A stretch of DNA of 64,000 nt, from positions 1,426,001-1,490,000 of the forward strand of contig NZ_JAINWA010000001.1 in assembly GCF_021021555.1 (NCBI RefSeq). The letters run 5' to 3'. This DNA comes from Teretinema zuelzerae. Its GTDB lineage: Bacteria > Spirochaetota > Spirochaetia > Treponematales > Treponemataceae. Positions 10,428-19,748 of this stretch are shown piece by piece; position 1 is the stretch's first letter, and every line of letters begins with the position of its first letter. The notes under the pieces were generated by a model. That model made no database searches, was not told where the DNA came from, and saw nothing but the letters and a program-made list of their open reading frames with translations. The position numbers were made by a program, and so were the translations under genes.

Positions 10428-13400
10428 TTAGAATACGTTGACGCGAACCCCGCCGGTTACGTGGGGAACGATGGAATCGACGCTCACTTCCGACGTATCA
10501 ACATCCGTCGGAATGAACCAGAACTGCGCTTCCGTATAGAATGAGAAAGTTCTGAACGTTGTGCGCTTGGGTATGGTGACGCGGGGGAACTCGAACTGGC
10601 CGAGCACCGCCGAGAGAATTTGCGGTTTGCCGCTCTGCGTATCGGAGAACTGCGAGAAGTTCGCGCCGATTGACGCCGTGGCGGACAGCCACGAGAAATC
10701 GGGGCCGAAGAAATAGTCGAGAGGAACGTAGGCGAGGTTCGCAAGGAGCTTGATGCCCATCACGTTTCCGCCGTAGCGGGGCGGCGTTCCGGTGAACAGG
10801 GCCCGCTGCTCCTCGGTGAACTGGCCGAACTGCGCCTGCAGCTTGACGTTGTCGTCGAAGAAGGTAAGGCCGAGGCCGACGTCGTAGAAGGTCGCGCCCC
10901 AGAAGTGCCAGTCGAAATACAGGCCCTGAATAAAGGTCGGCACCGCGTAGGCGGACTTGTCGCCGGGGCGCAGGCTGAGCATGACGGAGTCGAGCTGTAC
11001 GTCGTCGGAGCTGAGTCCGGAGAACACGAGCTCGTTATTGTAGCGGCCGCCCTCTCCCGGAGAGATAAGCCTGATGGACGGCATCGTCTTGTCGATCTGA
11101 ATGATGGAACGGGTTACGACGACCTCGCCTGAACGCATGGTCGAGCGTACTACCAGGAAGTGGTACCCTTCTACCATATCGCCGGTTTCGATGCGGTATC
11201 TCCAGCGCTTGCCAGACTCCGTAGGCACGAAGGTTTTTCCGTTGTCGAAGCTGATCTCTACCTTCTCGAGCGTCTTCGCCTGGAGGCGCTTGCGCTCTTC
11301 CTTCGTCGTGTCCTTGGCGCGCAGCGCTATCACGTCTTCCTCGGTCAAGGAGTAGCCCGTGGTTCCCATGAGCCAGGGGCGTTCGATCGCGAAGTCTCCC
11401 ATGGCCAGGTTGTCTATCGTTACCCAGGGGCCGGCGGCGTGATACTGTATCGTCTGCACGGAAGATTTGATGATCGCGTCGTTCGCGGCCAGGGCCTGCA
11501 CCTGCAGTTCGTGCATGCCGTCTTCCAGAATCTCGGGGGAAAGGGTGAACTTGAAATACCCGGAAGGATTGAGATCAGTCACCGCGACGTCCGTTCCGTC
11601 TACGTACAGAAGAAGGCTGTTCACCGCGTCCTCCGAAACCACGCGGCCGTAGATATTGAAGATTCCCTGCACCGGCTCCCCGTTCATAGGGTAGAGGAAT
11701 TCGATGCGGTTGCGGTCGGTTCCTCGATACACTTCGAAGTTGCGCGATACGCGGGTGATGTTGTCCGCGCGGTCGAAGCCGCGCACTTCAAGGTTGTAGA
11801 AACCCGGAGGCAGTGCGGAAATGTCGATTCCGCGGGAGATGATGAGCTCGCTTTCGAAGAAGATCTCGGAAAGCGCGGAGGGGATGGTCGGCTGCTTGGG
11901 ATCGATGTTGTTGATCCGGACCGAAAGACGGTTCAGGTGGATGTTGTCCATCGTCTGGCCGGCGATGAACAGCACGTCGCTCGAGCGGCTGCCGTCGAGC
12001 GGGAGCTCGAGGCGGATCGAGGGCGCGGTATTGTCTATATTGATGAGGCTCGAATAGAGCCCGGTTGTTTCGTATTTATCGTACACCTTGACGAACACGA
12101 CATGGGTTCCGTCCTGTATCACGCGGGTATCGAAGCTGTACTCCCACGATTCGGCTCCGTTCGCGAGATTGAAGGTGTTTCCGTTATCGAGGGATACTTC
12201 GACCTTCTCGATTCCGTTCTTGTCGCTCGCGGTGCCGGTGATCTTGATGACTCCCTTGTTCGTGGTTTCGAACGAAGGGGCGAGCACCGCGGCCTTGGGT
12301 TCCTCGAGGGACACCCTGAAATTGCGGACGATTTCTTCGCCGCGCACGCCGTGAATATCTTCCGCGTACAAGGTGATGGTGTGTTCGTTGTCGAGGAGGC
12401 TCTTCAGGGCGACGGGGATCGAATAGCTGTTTACTATCGGCACTTCCGTGAACTCGCCGTTGTCGATGCGGTACCACACCTTGGCGGGCTGGTCGTCGTC
12501 GTAGACGACTCCGGAAATGATGAAGTCTTTTCTGATGATCTCGTTCTCGGCCGGAACGTGAACTTCAACCACGGGGAGGTCGGCCTGGGCGTCGATCTCG
12601 AACAGATACGAGCCTGCGGGCCCGATGTTTCCGGCTTCGTCGGTAAAGCGGAATTCCATGCCGGGTTCGATGGGGCGCTCAAGGGTTCCGATCATGACGT
12701 TCGGCATGGATGTCAGATCGAAGGGGGTCCATTCGGTGCGGTCGTTCTTGCCGCGGTCGCCGGGAGCGCGGTATTCGGCCAGGGCGACCACGCCGTCGTC
12801 CGCAAGGCGGAAGGCGATGCGGGTTTCGCCGTTCACTACGTCTCCCGGTTCGGGAAACACAACTTCCGAGGCCGGCGGTACGGTATCCTTGCGGAAAATC
12901 CGCCACTCGCGGGAAACCCGGCCGACCGCGTCGATCGCGCGAACCATCAATTCGATCTTGCCCTCGCCGAGAGCGCTAATGTCGAGCTCGCCGGAGAACG
13001 GCATTTTCGCAAACGCGGTCCAGGTTTCGCCCCTGTCGAACGAATACTCTACCGCCGATATTCCCCGGCCGTCGGAAGCGGAAACCGTCAACGGCAGGCT
13101 GTTTTGAAGCCACACCGGGCGGGCTGTCGCGTCGACAGAAAGCTCAGGGAGCCCGGAATCCACGATGAATGTGACCGGAGCGGTCTTGAACGTTTCTCCC
13201 GCGGTGTCGGTAATCTCCAGAACCACGCCCTGGTATTCGCCGTCCGCGATTCCGCTCACTGAAACGCGGTTCCCCGAAAGGCTGAGTACAAGGCCCTTTT
13301 CCGCGGTCTTAGACTCTGAAGCGAAGGCGACGGAAGCCGCTGCCCGATCGGGTTTTCCGTTATAGAGGCCGGTTACGGACGCTCCGTCGAAGAGCAGGAT

Positions 13401-15578
13401 GTTGTCGGAAGAGTTGCGGGCGGCAGTTCCCCAAACGAATTGCTCGTCGTCGAAAACTCCCTGGGCGGGAGTCGGACGCACGACGCAAAAAACGCCCGAA
13501 AGGCGTTGTTCTGTCAAATCCTTGAAGGCCACCGTTATATCAAGCATTTTCCACTCTGCGGAAATCAGGGCTTTCAGCGGAATGAGGGCGAATTGGGCGC
13601 CTTCCGGAGTTTTCGATACGGAGGCCTTCGCGGGGACGCTTCCGTTGATCGTCCATGAAACCGAGGTTGCCGGAACAGGCGAATCGATCGCGACGCGGAG
13701 GAAGGAATCCTGCTGCCGTTCCTTGGGCCAGCCCGGGCCGGCGAGCTCGATGAGCATTCCCTGTTCAAAGGGAATATCCGCGGGCAGCACGCGCTCAAGG
13801 GCTATCGAGGCTTCCGCAGTGGATGACGGCTCCTTTCCTTTGGCGGGGATGGTGACCGTTCCTGAAGATGCGAGGGTATCGTCTGTAAATTCAGGACGGG
13901 CGTCCCGCGGGATGCCCAGATTTGTGACGTAAAAAGGAAGAATAGCGGAGGTTTCCCTGCCGTGAACGTCCTGGGCCCGAACCTCCAGACTCAGCGCGCC
14001 GTACGGGAAGTCAGGGGTTATCGGAACGCGCAGGGCGGCTCCGGAAGCGCCCGGCTTAAGAGGAACCGTTACCCAGTCCCGCCCGGTAATCCGCCAGGAA
14101 GCGCCCGACAGGCCGGGCTCCGAGGAAATCGAGCCGGTCAGCGCGTATCCGCTTTCCGGGTGAATCTCCGCGTTCGGATCGTCGATAGCGGCAAGTTCAA
14201 TAACCGGCGCGGGGCCGGCGACCGCGAAAGGAATCGTCGCGACAGGGCTTTTCACCCCGTTCGCATCCTCGGACCAGGCCTCGAGGCTGTGCTTGCCGGT
14301 CGAAAGGCCGTCTATCTCGACGCCGAAGGCGCCGACTGAATCAAGCCGTACGGGTTCCCGTTTGTCCACAGAAACGTAGACGGCTGATATGCCGTCGTCG
14401 TCCTTCGCAGTTCCTCTGAACACCAGCGGACCGTCCAGCAATTCTCCCGGCGCGGGGCTCTCGACGGAAATGGAAGGAATGTCTGCCGCCGAGTCTACAG
14501 GAATCTTCCGTGAAATCGAGGATTTGTTGCCGGCTACGTCCACCGCGTCGATGGTAACGGTCACCGCCTTTTCTTTCGATCCCCTGATGTCGAATTCCTT
14601 GATCCAGTACGGGTTTCCCTTCACCAGCTCGAAGGCTCCGGTTTCCTTGCCCATCGACCAGGAAAGAGACTCGATGCCGTTTATATCCCGGGCGAATCCC
14701 GCTACGGAGAACACCCCGTTGACCGCAAAGCCTTCTTCAGGCGCGATGAACGAAACCTCGGGGCGCGTGTTGTCTACGAAAAAGAGGAAGGTATAAATTC
14801 CGGTCGATCCCTGCAAATCCCGAGCCTTGAACCAACAAACGGCAGGACCGTCGGGTATGTCCCGGGAATCGATGGAGAGCGAGAACGTCCAGGCAAATTC
14901 TTTTTTATTGTATTTCAGGGGAATCTCGGTGAAGGAGTCTCCCTGATCGAGCGAATACGAGAGTTCCTTGATCCCGTTGCCGTCGGCTACGACGCCGGAA
15001 AGGGTGAATTTCCCCGCTACGAGCGATCCCATCGCCAGGTTCTGCACATCGGTTTCAGGCTGGTTTCTGTCCAGATGCCAGCGCACGGTTTGAGACCTGC
15101 CCTGCACCCCGTTCACGTCGACGCCGTACACGGTAATAGTATGCTCGCCCTCGTACATCTGATTCGTATCCAGATAATACGACCAGAACTCCTTGCCCTC
15201 CGCGCGTACCGGCTCGGGATTGTCGTCGAACAGAAGCTCTACATGGCTCACCGCGTCGTCGTCGATGCAGGTGCCCACCACGTTGAGGTTTCCGGGAACT
15301 CGCATGCCGTTCAAGGGGTTGGTGATCCGGGTGACGGGAAGGTCGGACTCAGGATCGACGTACATGTTATAGGGGCCGGCAAGGCCCTGATTTCCCGCAA
15401 GGTCTTCCGCGGTGACGAGTATATTGTACTTTCCGGGTTTGCTTTCGCTGATATCAACGCTTTCAAGCCAGCTGTCCAGAGACTGTACAGGGGTATCGAC
15501 CGTCTCCCTCTTTCCGAGAGCGGTCAGGTTTGCTGACGCAAACAGAATAACCACCAAATACAGAGCCAGCTTCTTCAT
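10428..15578 (-). CDS. Ig-like repeat protein with C-terminal outer-membrane-barrel-like domain
   Basis: The product is 1716 residues. I start it at the ATG at 15578 (MKKLALYL...), preceded by GGGGAAGG, rather than 23 codons upstream, because this places a signal peptide at the N-terminus. There is no lipobox Cys. About fifteen Ig-like beta-sandwich repeats follow, with the same 'DNTRPEVSF' and 'DxNGIxSLSW' signatures as the giant gene but far more diverged from one another. The last 180 or so residues differ: they alternate aromatic and polar residues in short amphipathic strands and end in Phe, as outer-membrane beta-barrels do. A barrel-anchored surface protein is therefore likely, possibly serving as platform or partner for the giant lipoprotein encoded immediately downstream. 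Function is inferred from architecture only. Confidence 0.8.
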   Translation of the reverse strand: MKKLALYLVVILFASANLTALGKRETVDTPVQSLDSWLESVDISESKPGKYNILVTAEDLAGNQGLAGPYNMYVDPESDLPVTRITNPLNGMRVPGNLNVVGTCIDDDAVSHVELLFDDNPEPVRAEGKEFWSYYLDTNQMYEGEHTITVYGVDVNGVQGRSQTVRWHLDRNQPETDVQNLAMGSLVAGKFTLSGVVADGNGIKELSYSLDQGDSFTEIPLKYNKKEFAWTFSLSIDSRDIPDGPAVCWFKARDLQGSTGIYTFLFFVDNTRPEVSFIAPEEGFAVNGVFSVAGFARDINGIESLSWSMGKETGAFELVKGNPYWIKEFDIRGSKEKAVTVTIDAVDVAGNKSSISRKIPVDSAADIPSISVESPAPGELLDGPLVFRGTAKDDDGISAVYVSVDKREPVRLDSVGAFGVEIDGLSTGKHSLEAWSEDANGVKSPVATIPFAVAGPAPVIELAAIDDPNAEIHPESGYALTGSISSEPGLSGASWRITGRDWVTVPLKPGASGAALRVPITPDFPYGALSLEVRAQDVHGRETSAILPFYVTNLGIPRDARPEFTDDTLASSGTVTIPAKGKEPSSTAEASIALERVLPADIPFEQGMLIELAGPGWPKERQQDSFLRVAIDSPVPATSVSWTINGSVPAKASVSKTPEGAQFALIPLKALISAEWKMLDITVAFKDLTEQRLSGVFCVVRPTPAQGVFDDEQFVWGTAARNSSDNILLFDGASVTGLYNGKPDRAAASVAFASESKTAEKGLVLSLSGNRVSVSGIADGEYQGVVLEITDTAGETFKTAPVTFIVDSGLPELSVDATARPVWLQNSLPLTVSASDGRGISAVEYSFDRGETWTAFAKMPFSGELDISALGEGKIELMVRAIDAVGRVSREWRIFRKDTVPPASEVVFPEPGDVVNGETRIAFRLADDGVVALAEYRAPGDRGKNDRTEWTPFDLTSMPNVMIGTLERPIEPGMEFRFTDEAGNIGPAGSYLFEIDAQADLPVVEVHVPAENEIIRKDFIISGVVYDDDQPAKVWYRIDNGEFTEVPIVNSYSIPVALKSLLDNEHTITLYAEDIHGVRGEEIVRNFRVSLEEPKAAVLAPSFETTNKGVIKITGTASDKNGIEKVEVSLDNGNTFNLANGAESWEYSFDTRVIQDGTHVVFVKVYDKYETTGLYSSLINIDNTAPSIRLELPLDGSRSSDVLFIAGQTMDNIHLNRLSVRINNIDPKQPTIPSALSEIFFESELIISRGIDISALPPGFYNLEVRGFDRADNITRVSRNFEVYRGTDRNRIEFLYPMNGEPVQGIFNIYGRVVSEDAVNSLLLYVDGTDVAVTDLNPSGYFKFTLSPEILEDGMHELQVQALAANDAIIKSSVQTIQYHAAGPWVTIDNLAMGDFAIERPWLMGTTGYSLTEEDVIALRAKDTTKEERKRLQAKTLEKVEISFDNGKTFVPTESGKRWRYRIETGDMVEGYHFLVVRSTMRSGEVVVTRSIIQIDKTMPSIRLISPGEGGRYNNELVFSGLSSDDVQLDSVMLSLRPGDKSAYAVPTFIQGLYFDWHFWGATFYDVGLGLTFFDDNVKLQAQFGQFTEEQRALFTGTPPRYGGNVMGIKLLANLAYVPLDYFFGPDFSWLSATASIGANFSQFSDTQSGKPQILSAVLGQFEFPRVTIPKRTTFRTFSFYTEAQFWFIPTDVDTSEVSVDSIVPHVTGGVRVNVF

Positions 15579-15618
15579 ATCAATACCTTCCCCGTGCGAG
15601 ACTATTTCCATTTTCTCC

Positions 15619-15647
15619 ATTATCGGGAAACTTATTGATATTGACAA
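15619..15647 (-). promoter_or_regulatory. Sigma70-type promoter for the Ig-like gene pair
   Basis: The -35 box TTGTCA and -10 box GATAAT are separated by 17 nt on the minus strand, 41 nt before the ATG at 15578. It lies in the 106-nt gap after the cyclase pair, so the surface genes can be transcribed independently of it. Confidence 0.6.
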
Positions 15648-15684
15648 GGATATTTAACTGGAAAAAACTACCTTACCTAGTAAA

Positions 15685-17784
15685 TTATCGCTTATTCAGG
15701 TAGTGAACGGCAACAATATCAGACGGATTCAATTGTAAAACTTTTTCAAAATGCGAATTCGCTTCATCCCTGCGCCCCAGGTGCCAGGCGAGTATCCCCT
15801 GTTCAAGGTCTCCCTGGGTCTTCCATTTAAGCTCGCGCAGATCTTCCGGGTCGTTATTGTACGCCTCGAAAACGAATGATTCCCGGCAACGGCCGCGAAT
15901 CCTGTCGACGGGACGGATAAACCAGGCCTGGGGAGAGGGAAGGTCCGCCACAACGCTTTCGCTGATCAAAATACGCGCATGGAAGCGCTTGGTTTCGGAT
16001 TCAAAGAGCACCGCAGAGCGGACTGCCGCGGACAATACAGCGGCTTCCATCCGGCTCTCGTCGCCGAGGATGCCGAGCACCACCGGCCCCGAATCGATGC
16101 CGATGCCGACGGCGACCGGCGGACGGGACACGTTGCGCCGGTTCCAGCCGGCTACCGCGGATTGAATCTGCACGGCGCATGTCAGGGCCGCTTCGCTTCC
16201 CCGCGGGAAAAGAGCGGTGAAGCCGTCCCCGGAATATTTGGCGATAAAGCCGCCGTTAGTCCGGATAATCGGGGCGGCGAGCTCGAAATATTCGTTCAGG
16301 AAGGCGAAGGCCTCCGCGCCGTTCAAGCGCTCGGCTATCGCGGTGAAGGACCGGATATCTGCGGAAAGAACCGCCATCTCCATTTCAACCGCGTCGCCGC
16401 TTTCCGCCTCGAAAAAAGAGGTTCTGCCTAAAAACGACAGAAATTCCTCGGGAACGAAGCGCCGCAGAGCTTTGTTTACGGCCTGCCGCTCGGCGGTGAG
16501 CTGTTTCGCGGCAGTATAGGAAGCGATGTACCGCTCGATGACCATCAAGGCGATGCAATAAAGGCAGAAATTCATCCCGAGATGGCTCAAACTTATCCCC
16601 GAAAGCAGCCACATCGCGACCAGAATGTCGAATATGAAGCACACCAGCGCGGCGGAAAATCCTGCAAGAAGCCAGAACGCGCCCTGCAGGCGATCGATGC
16701 AGGCGCGGATAATCACGCCCATGCCCAAAAGCGCGAAAACAAGGGAGTACACCTGGACCACGATCAAGGCTGCGGAAACCATTCGTGTCGGGAAGAGAAT
16801 AATTACCGCGATATATGCGGCAAAGGGCGCCGAAAACGCGAGAGCCGTTCGTTTCTTCAGCAACTCCGGAAATACGCTTCTGAGAAAACCGGAAAAGGAG
16901 ATCATCGCGAACGGAAAGGTCAGGTAGCCCAAGCGGAATAGCATCGTCCAGGGCAGTCCGGGGACCAGATCGAGCAGCGTAAACGAATCATAGCAGAGGG
17001 CGCGGAATCCCACCGTCCCGCACAGAAGCGCGAACCACAGGAAGGAACGGTCCGTCGGGCGAAAGATGAAAAGCGCGGCAAAGAATAAGCCCATCACTCC
17101 GAGCACGCCGAAAACCAAACCTTCTGTCAATTTCTGCCGGTCTTGCGAACGCCGCAGCAGTTCAGCGTCCCCGACCGCAAGGCCTGCGTTGGTGCCGCCC
17201 ATCCGGTCGTTCCAGTTCGACACGCGGATGACGATTTCAGCCTGCCCGGTCATGCCGGACTGTCCGGACATGCCGGACTGCCCCTCCGCGCCGGCCGCGG
17301 TAAACCGGACAAGGCGGGAATCCCAGAACGGCGTCTCCAGCTCTTCCGAAACTCCCGGCCGCCCGATGGACAGCGCCCGCTTTCCGTTTATGTACACTTC
17401 GCAGGCGGAAAGAACCTGCCCCACGGCCAGCGCGTAGATTCTGCCGCTCTCAAGGCCTGTAATAGTGGCGCCCCATGAAGCCCAGCCGTACGGAGTCGCG
17501 TCCGCAAGGCCCTTCCACGAACCGGGAAACGGCGCGAACGAGGCTTCGGGAAAGTCGGCGACGGAGGAATGAAACTCATGCCACTGAAAATGGAACTCGC
17601 CGCGCAGCCGATGAATGCCGGCCGGATTTTCGGAAATATCGGCGATCCCTGCCGATACGGGCGTTTTGTGCACGATTCGGCCGTCATAGAGCGGGTTCCC
17701 CAGCAAGAGGGCCGCCAGCACCGAAAGAAGGCCGCCGAATACGATAAGGGAGGCCGCGGCCACCGGTTTTTTCACCGTATTCAT
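15685..17784 (-). CDS. 7TMR-DISM receptor with class III cyclase domain, metal-binding (C1-like) half
   Basis: The product is 699 residues: a signal/anchor segment, an extracellular beta-rich 7TMR-DISM-type sensor (about 30-200), seven membrane helices (about 210-420), a linker, a class III nucleotide cyclase domain (about 465-645) and a TPR-like tail. Both metal-binding Asp residues are present: D476 in LSADIRSF and D520 in KYSGDGF. The transition-state Asn and Arg of the VNxAxR motif are replaced by Arg589 and Leu593 (AVRSAVL), and the base-selecting position is Ala582. A homodimer should be inactive or very weak. The start codon overlaps the stop of the upstream paralogue (ATGA), which favours equal synthesis. 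The paralogue has exactly the residues missing here, so I infer a heterodimer. Adenylate rather than guanylate cyclase is the better guess. Confidence 0.85.
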   Translation of the reverse strand: MNTVKKPVAAASLIVFGGLLSVLAALLLGNPLYDGRIVHKTPVSAGIADISENPAGIHRLRGEFHFQWHEFHSSVADFPEASFAPFPGSWKGLADATPYGWASWGATITGLESGRIYALAVGQVLSACEVYINGKRALSIGRPGVSEELETPFWDSRLVRFTAAGAEGQSGMSGQSGMTGQAEIVIRVSNWNDRMGGTNAGLAVGDAELLRRSQDRQKLTEGLVFGVLGVMGLFFAALFIFRPTDRSFLWFALLCGTVGFRALCYDSFTLLDLVPGLPWTMLFRLGYLTFPFAMISFSGFLRSVFPELLKKRTALAFSAPFAAYIAVIILFPTRMVSAALIVVQVYSLVFALLGMGVIIRACIDRLQGAFWLLAGFSAALVCFIFDILVAMWLLSGISLSHLGMNFCLYCIALMVIERYIASYTAAKQLTAERQAVNKALRRFVPEEFLSFLGRTSFFEAESGDAVEMEMAVLSADIRSFTAIAERLNGAEAFAFLNEYFELAAPIIRTNGGFIAKYSGDGFTALFPRGSEAALTCAVQIQSAVAGWNRRNVSRPPVAVGIGIDSGPVVLGILGDESRMEAAVLSAAVRSAVLFESETKRFHARILISESVVADLPSPQAWFIRPVDRIRGRCRESFVFEAYNNDPEDLRELKWKTQGDLEQGILAWHLGRRDEANSHFEKVLQLNPSDIVAVHYLNKR

Positions 17785-19670
17785 AACGCGCCCGCCTCAT
17801 ACACGGAAACCGGCCGAGCGCGCCCGCGCAGTTGTACGGCGCCGCGGAATACAGCCGGAACCGAATCTCCGGCTTCGGAGTACACCTCGGCGGACACGGC
17901 GACGGCGGCGTCGCGCTCTACCGCCCATTCGGAGAGGCGGCTGGCGATATTCACCGCGTCGGAGACTACCGTGCCTTCCATCCGCTCGCGTTCGCCGATA
18001 GTGCCGAGCATCAGCTCTCCCCGGTGGAGGCCGGCATGAAAGGAAAGAGAGCGGATGAACGGCATCGCGCTCTCGCAGTTGACGCGGTCGAAAATGCGGG
18101 CCATCGCGACGGCGCAGCGGAGGGCGCGCTCCCCGCGATCGGGAAACAGAACCATCAAGCCGCCGCTCAGATATTTGTCGACGAAACCGCCCGCGTCCCG
18201 AACAAGGGGATTAATCTTGAGCAGCAGCGCGTTAAAATGATCGAGCAGGGCAAGCCGGTCCGCCTCGGCGGCGGAAAGGCAGTCGAAGCCGAAATGCACG
18301 AACAGGATGCACATTTCTTTTTTAACCGTGTCTCCGAGCGAAACTTCCATCACGCTTTTCTTGTTCAGCAAGCTCAAGAATTCGGTCGGAATAAAGCGTT
18401 TAAGGGACTCGTTCATCAGCGCGAGTTCTCCCGAGAGCTGCTCCTCCCGCGAGAAGGCTCCCGTCATCCGGCTCACCACCATCAAGCCCATCGCGAAAAT
18501 AATGCCGAAAACGCCGTAATGGGCAAGAAACACCCCTTCGAACACGCGGTTAGCCAGCAGAATGTCCCGCAACACGATGCCGAAGAAAAAGAGAAACCCG
18601 GACATGAAGATGAGCGATCCCTCAAGCCTCAAGCGAATTGCCCGGATCATTGTCCGGATTATCCACAACGCGCTTATAATAGAAAAAACTTGAAAAAACG
18701 AAAGGACGCCGGTCGCCGCGGACACCGGCAAAACGGCTGAAACCGCGCCGTACAGGAGGGAAACGGAGACCACCAGGGCAAAGACTTTCCGGCCGACCAA
18801 AAAGGGATAGAGGGAGCGGACAAAGGCCGCGAAGCCCGCGAGTCCCAGGGCGAACGTCATATATCCCAAACGGAAGAGAACCTCGTGCGGCAGCGAGGGA
18901 ACAAAATCAAGCAGAAAAAACTCGTCGTAGCAGGATATTCTGAGCGCGAATAAAAACGACAAAAGCCCCAGCCATAGCGAAGCCTTCTCCTTCGGGCTAT
19001 ACAGAAAAAGGGCGATAAAGTATACGCCCATGGCCAGCAGCGCGCCGAAGGGGATTATCAGGAACAGGCGGTGCAGGGACCGCTGCCGGGAAACCTCCGT
19101 CAGTCCGCCGAACCGTATCGGAAGGGTTCCGCCGGGGTAGATATCGTAAAAATTGGAAAGATGCATGACCAGCACGACCCCGGTCCGCCCCGCGCCGCCT
19201 GAATCCCCGCTTCCCGGAAGCGGCACCAGGGCGGTCGCCCAGCGCACCCGCTCGGAAGCCCCGTTGTTCGCAGGATATCCTTGCGAGTAGAGTTCCGCCC
19301 CGTCGATATAATACCGCACGGCGCTGCTGTAGGCCGGAAAGCGGAACGCGTATTCGGCGTGCGGATCCAATCCCTCGATGGCCACCGCGTACGAAGCATA
19401 CCCGTACCTCGGGCGACCGTCCTGATACTGGGACCAGGAACCCGGAAACCGCTCGTAGCGATCGAAGTTTCCGCTTTTCACCGAAGGATACACGAACTGG
19501 CCGGGCCAATACGCCCAGGAACCGGATAATTCGCAGACTCCTGTACTTCCCTTCAGATCGATAGCCCCGCGATATACTTCGACCTTCCCGGAACCGTCTT
19601 TTTGAAGAGAACAGGCGCTGAGGAGAGAAAGGGCCGCGGTGAACCAAAGAAAAAAGGAAGGGGGACGCAC
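17781..19670 (-). CDS. 7TMR-DISM receptor lipoprotein with class III cyclase domain, C2-like half
   Basis: The product is 629 residues and starts with GTG; this start gives a proper lipoprotein signal (LSAC, Cys20). A 7TMR-DISM extracellular sensor, seven membrane helices (about 205-410) and a cyclase homology domain (about 450-629) follow. Both metal Asp residues are lost: the first position is His459 (LFVHFGF) and the second is Gly503 (KYLSGGL). The transition-state pair is intact in VNIASRL (N574, R578), and the base-binding positions are K499 and T567, a Lys/Thr pairing seen in class IIIb adenylate cyclases. Alone it cannot bind catalytic metals. It is the first gene of the operon, coupled by ATGA to its C1-like partner. 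The promoter's -10 box lies 7 nt before the GTG, so the mRNA is probably leaderless. Confidence 0.85.
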   Translation of the reverse strand: MRPPSFFLWFTAALSLLSACSLQKDGSGKVEVYRGAIDLKGSTGVCELSGSWAYWPGQFVYPSVKSGNFDRYERFPGSWSQYQDGRPRYGYASYAVAIEGLDPHAEYAFRFPAYSSAVRYYIDGAELYSQGYPANNGASERVRWATALVPLPGSGDSGGAGRTGVVLVMHLSNFYDIYPGGTLPIRFGGLTEVSRQRSLHRLFLIIPFGALLAMGVYFIALFLYSPKEKASLWLGLLSFLFALRISCYDEFFLLDFVPSLPHEVLFRLGYMTFALGLAGFAAFVRSLYPFLVGRKVFALVVSVSLLYGAVSAVLPVSAATGVLSFFQVFSIISALWIIRTMIRAIRLRLEGSLIFMSGFLFFFGIVLRDILLANRVFEGVFLAHYGVFGIIFAMGLMVVSRMTGAFSREEQLSGELALMNESLKRFIPTEFLSLLNKKSVMEVSLGDTVKKEMCILFVHFGFDCLSAAEADRLALLDHFNALLLKINPLVRDAGGFVDKYLSGGLMVLFPDRGERALRCAVAMARIFDRVNCESAMPFIRSLSFHAGLHRGELMLGTIGERERMEGTVVSDAVNIASRLSEWAVERDAAVAVSAEVYSEAGDSVPAVFRGAVQLRGRARPVSVYEAGAL

Positions 19671-19677
19671 AGAAGTG

Positions 19678-19707
19678 AGTATAACTTCACCTTGAAAGCT
19701 TTGTCAA
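19678..19707 (-). promoter_or_regulatory. Strong promoter of the cyclase pair
   Basis: TTGACA, an 18-nt spacer and TATACT lie on the minus strand; the -10 box ends 7 nt before the GTG at 19670. No Shine-Dalgarno sequence fits in between, which points to a leaderless transcript. Confidence 0.7.
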
Positions 19708-19735
19708 AATGATAGGCAGACATTCGCGGGCGCGA

Positions 19736-19741
19736 TACAAT
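19736..19741 (+). promoter_or_regulatory. Possible -10 box of the SDR gene
   Basis: TACAAT lies 7 nt before the ATG at 19749, with only a weak -35 (TAGGCA) 17 nt upstream. There is no ribosome site. The position suggests a leaderless start divergent from the cyclase promoter. Confidence 0.35.
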
Positions 19742-19748
19742 GACAGCC

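Noticed and set aside
162-10431. Dozens of plus-strand ORFs of 60-250 codons
   Set aside because: They are shadows of the single long minus-strand Ig-like frame; their translations lack family signatures and repeat with the 1752-bp duplication.
11160-13262. 700-codon plus-strand ORF
   Set aside because: It is antisense to the 1716-residue Ig-like gene, with composition typical of a GC-rich shadow frame and no recognisable domain.
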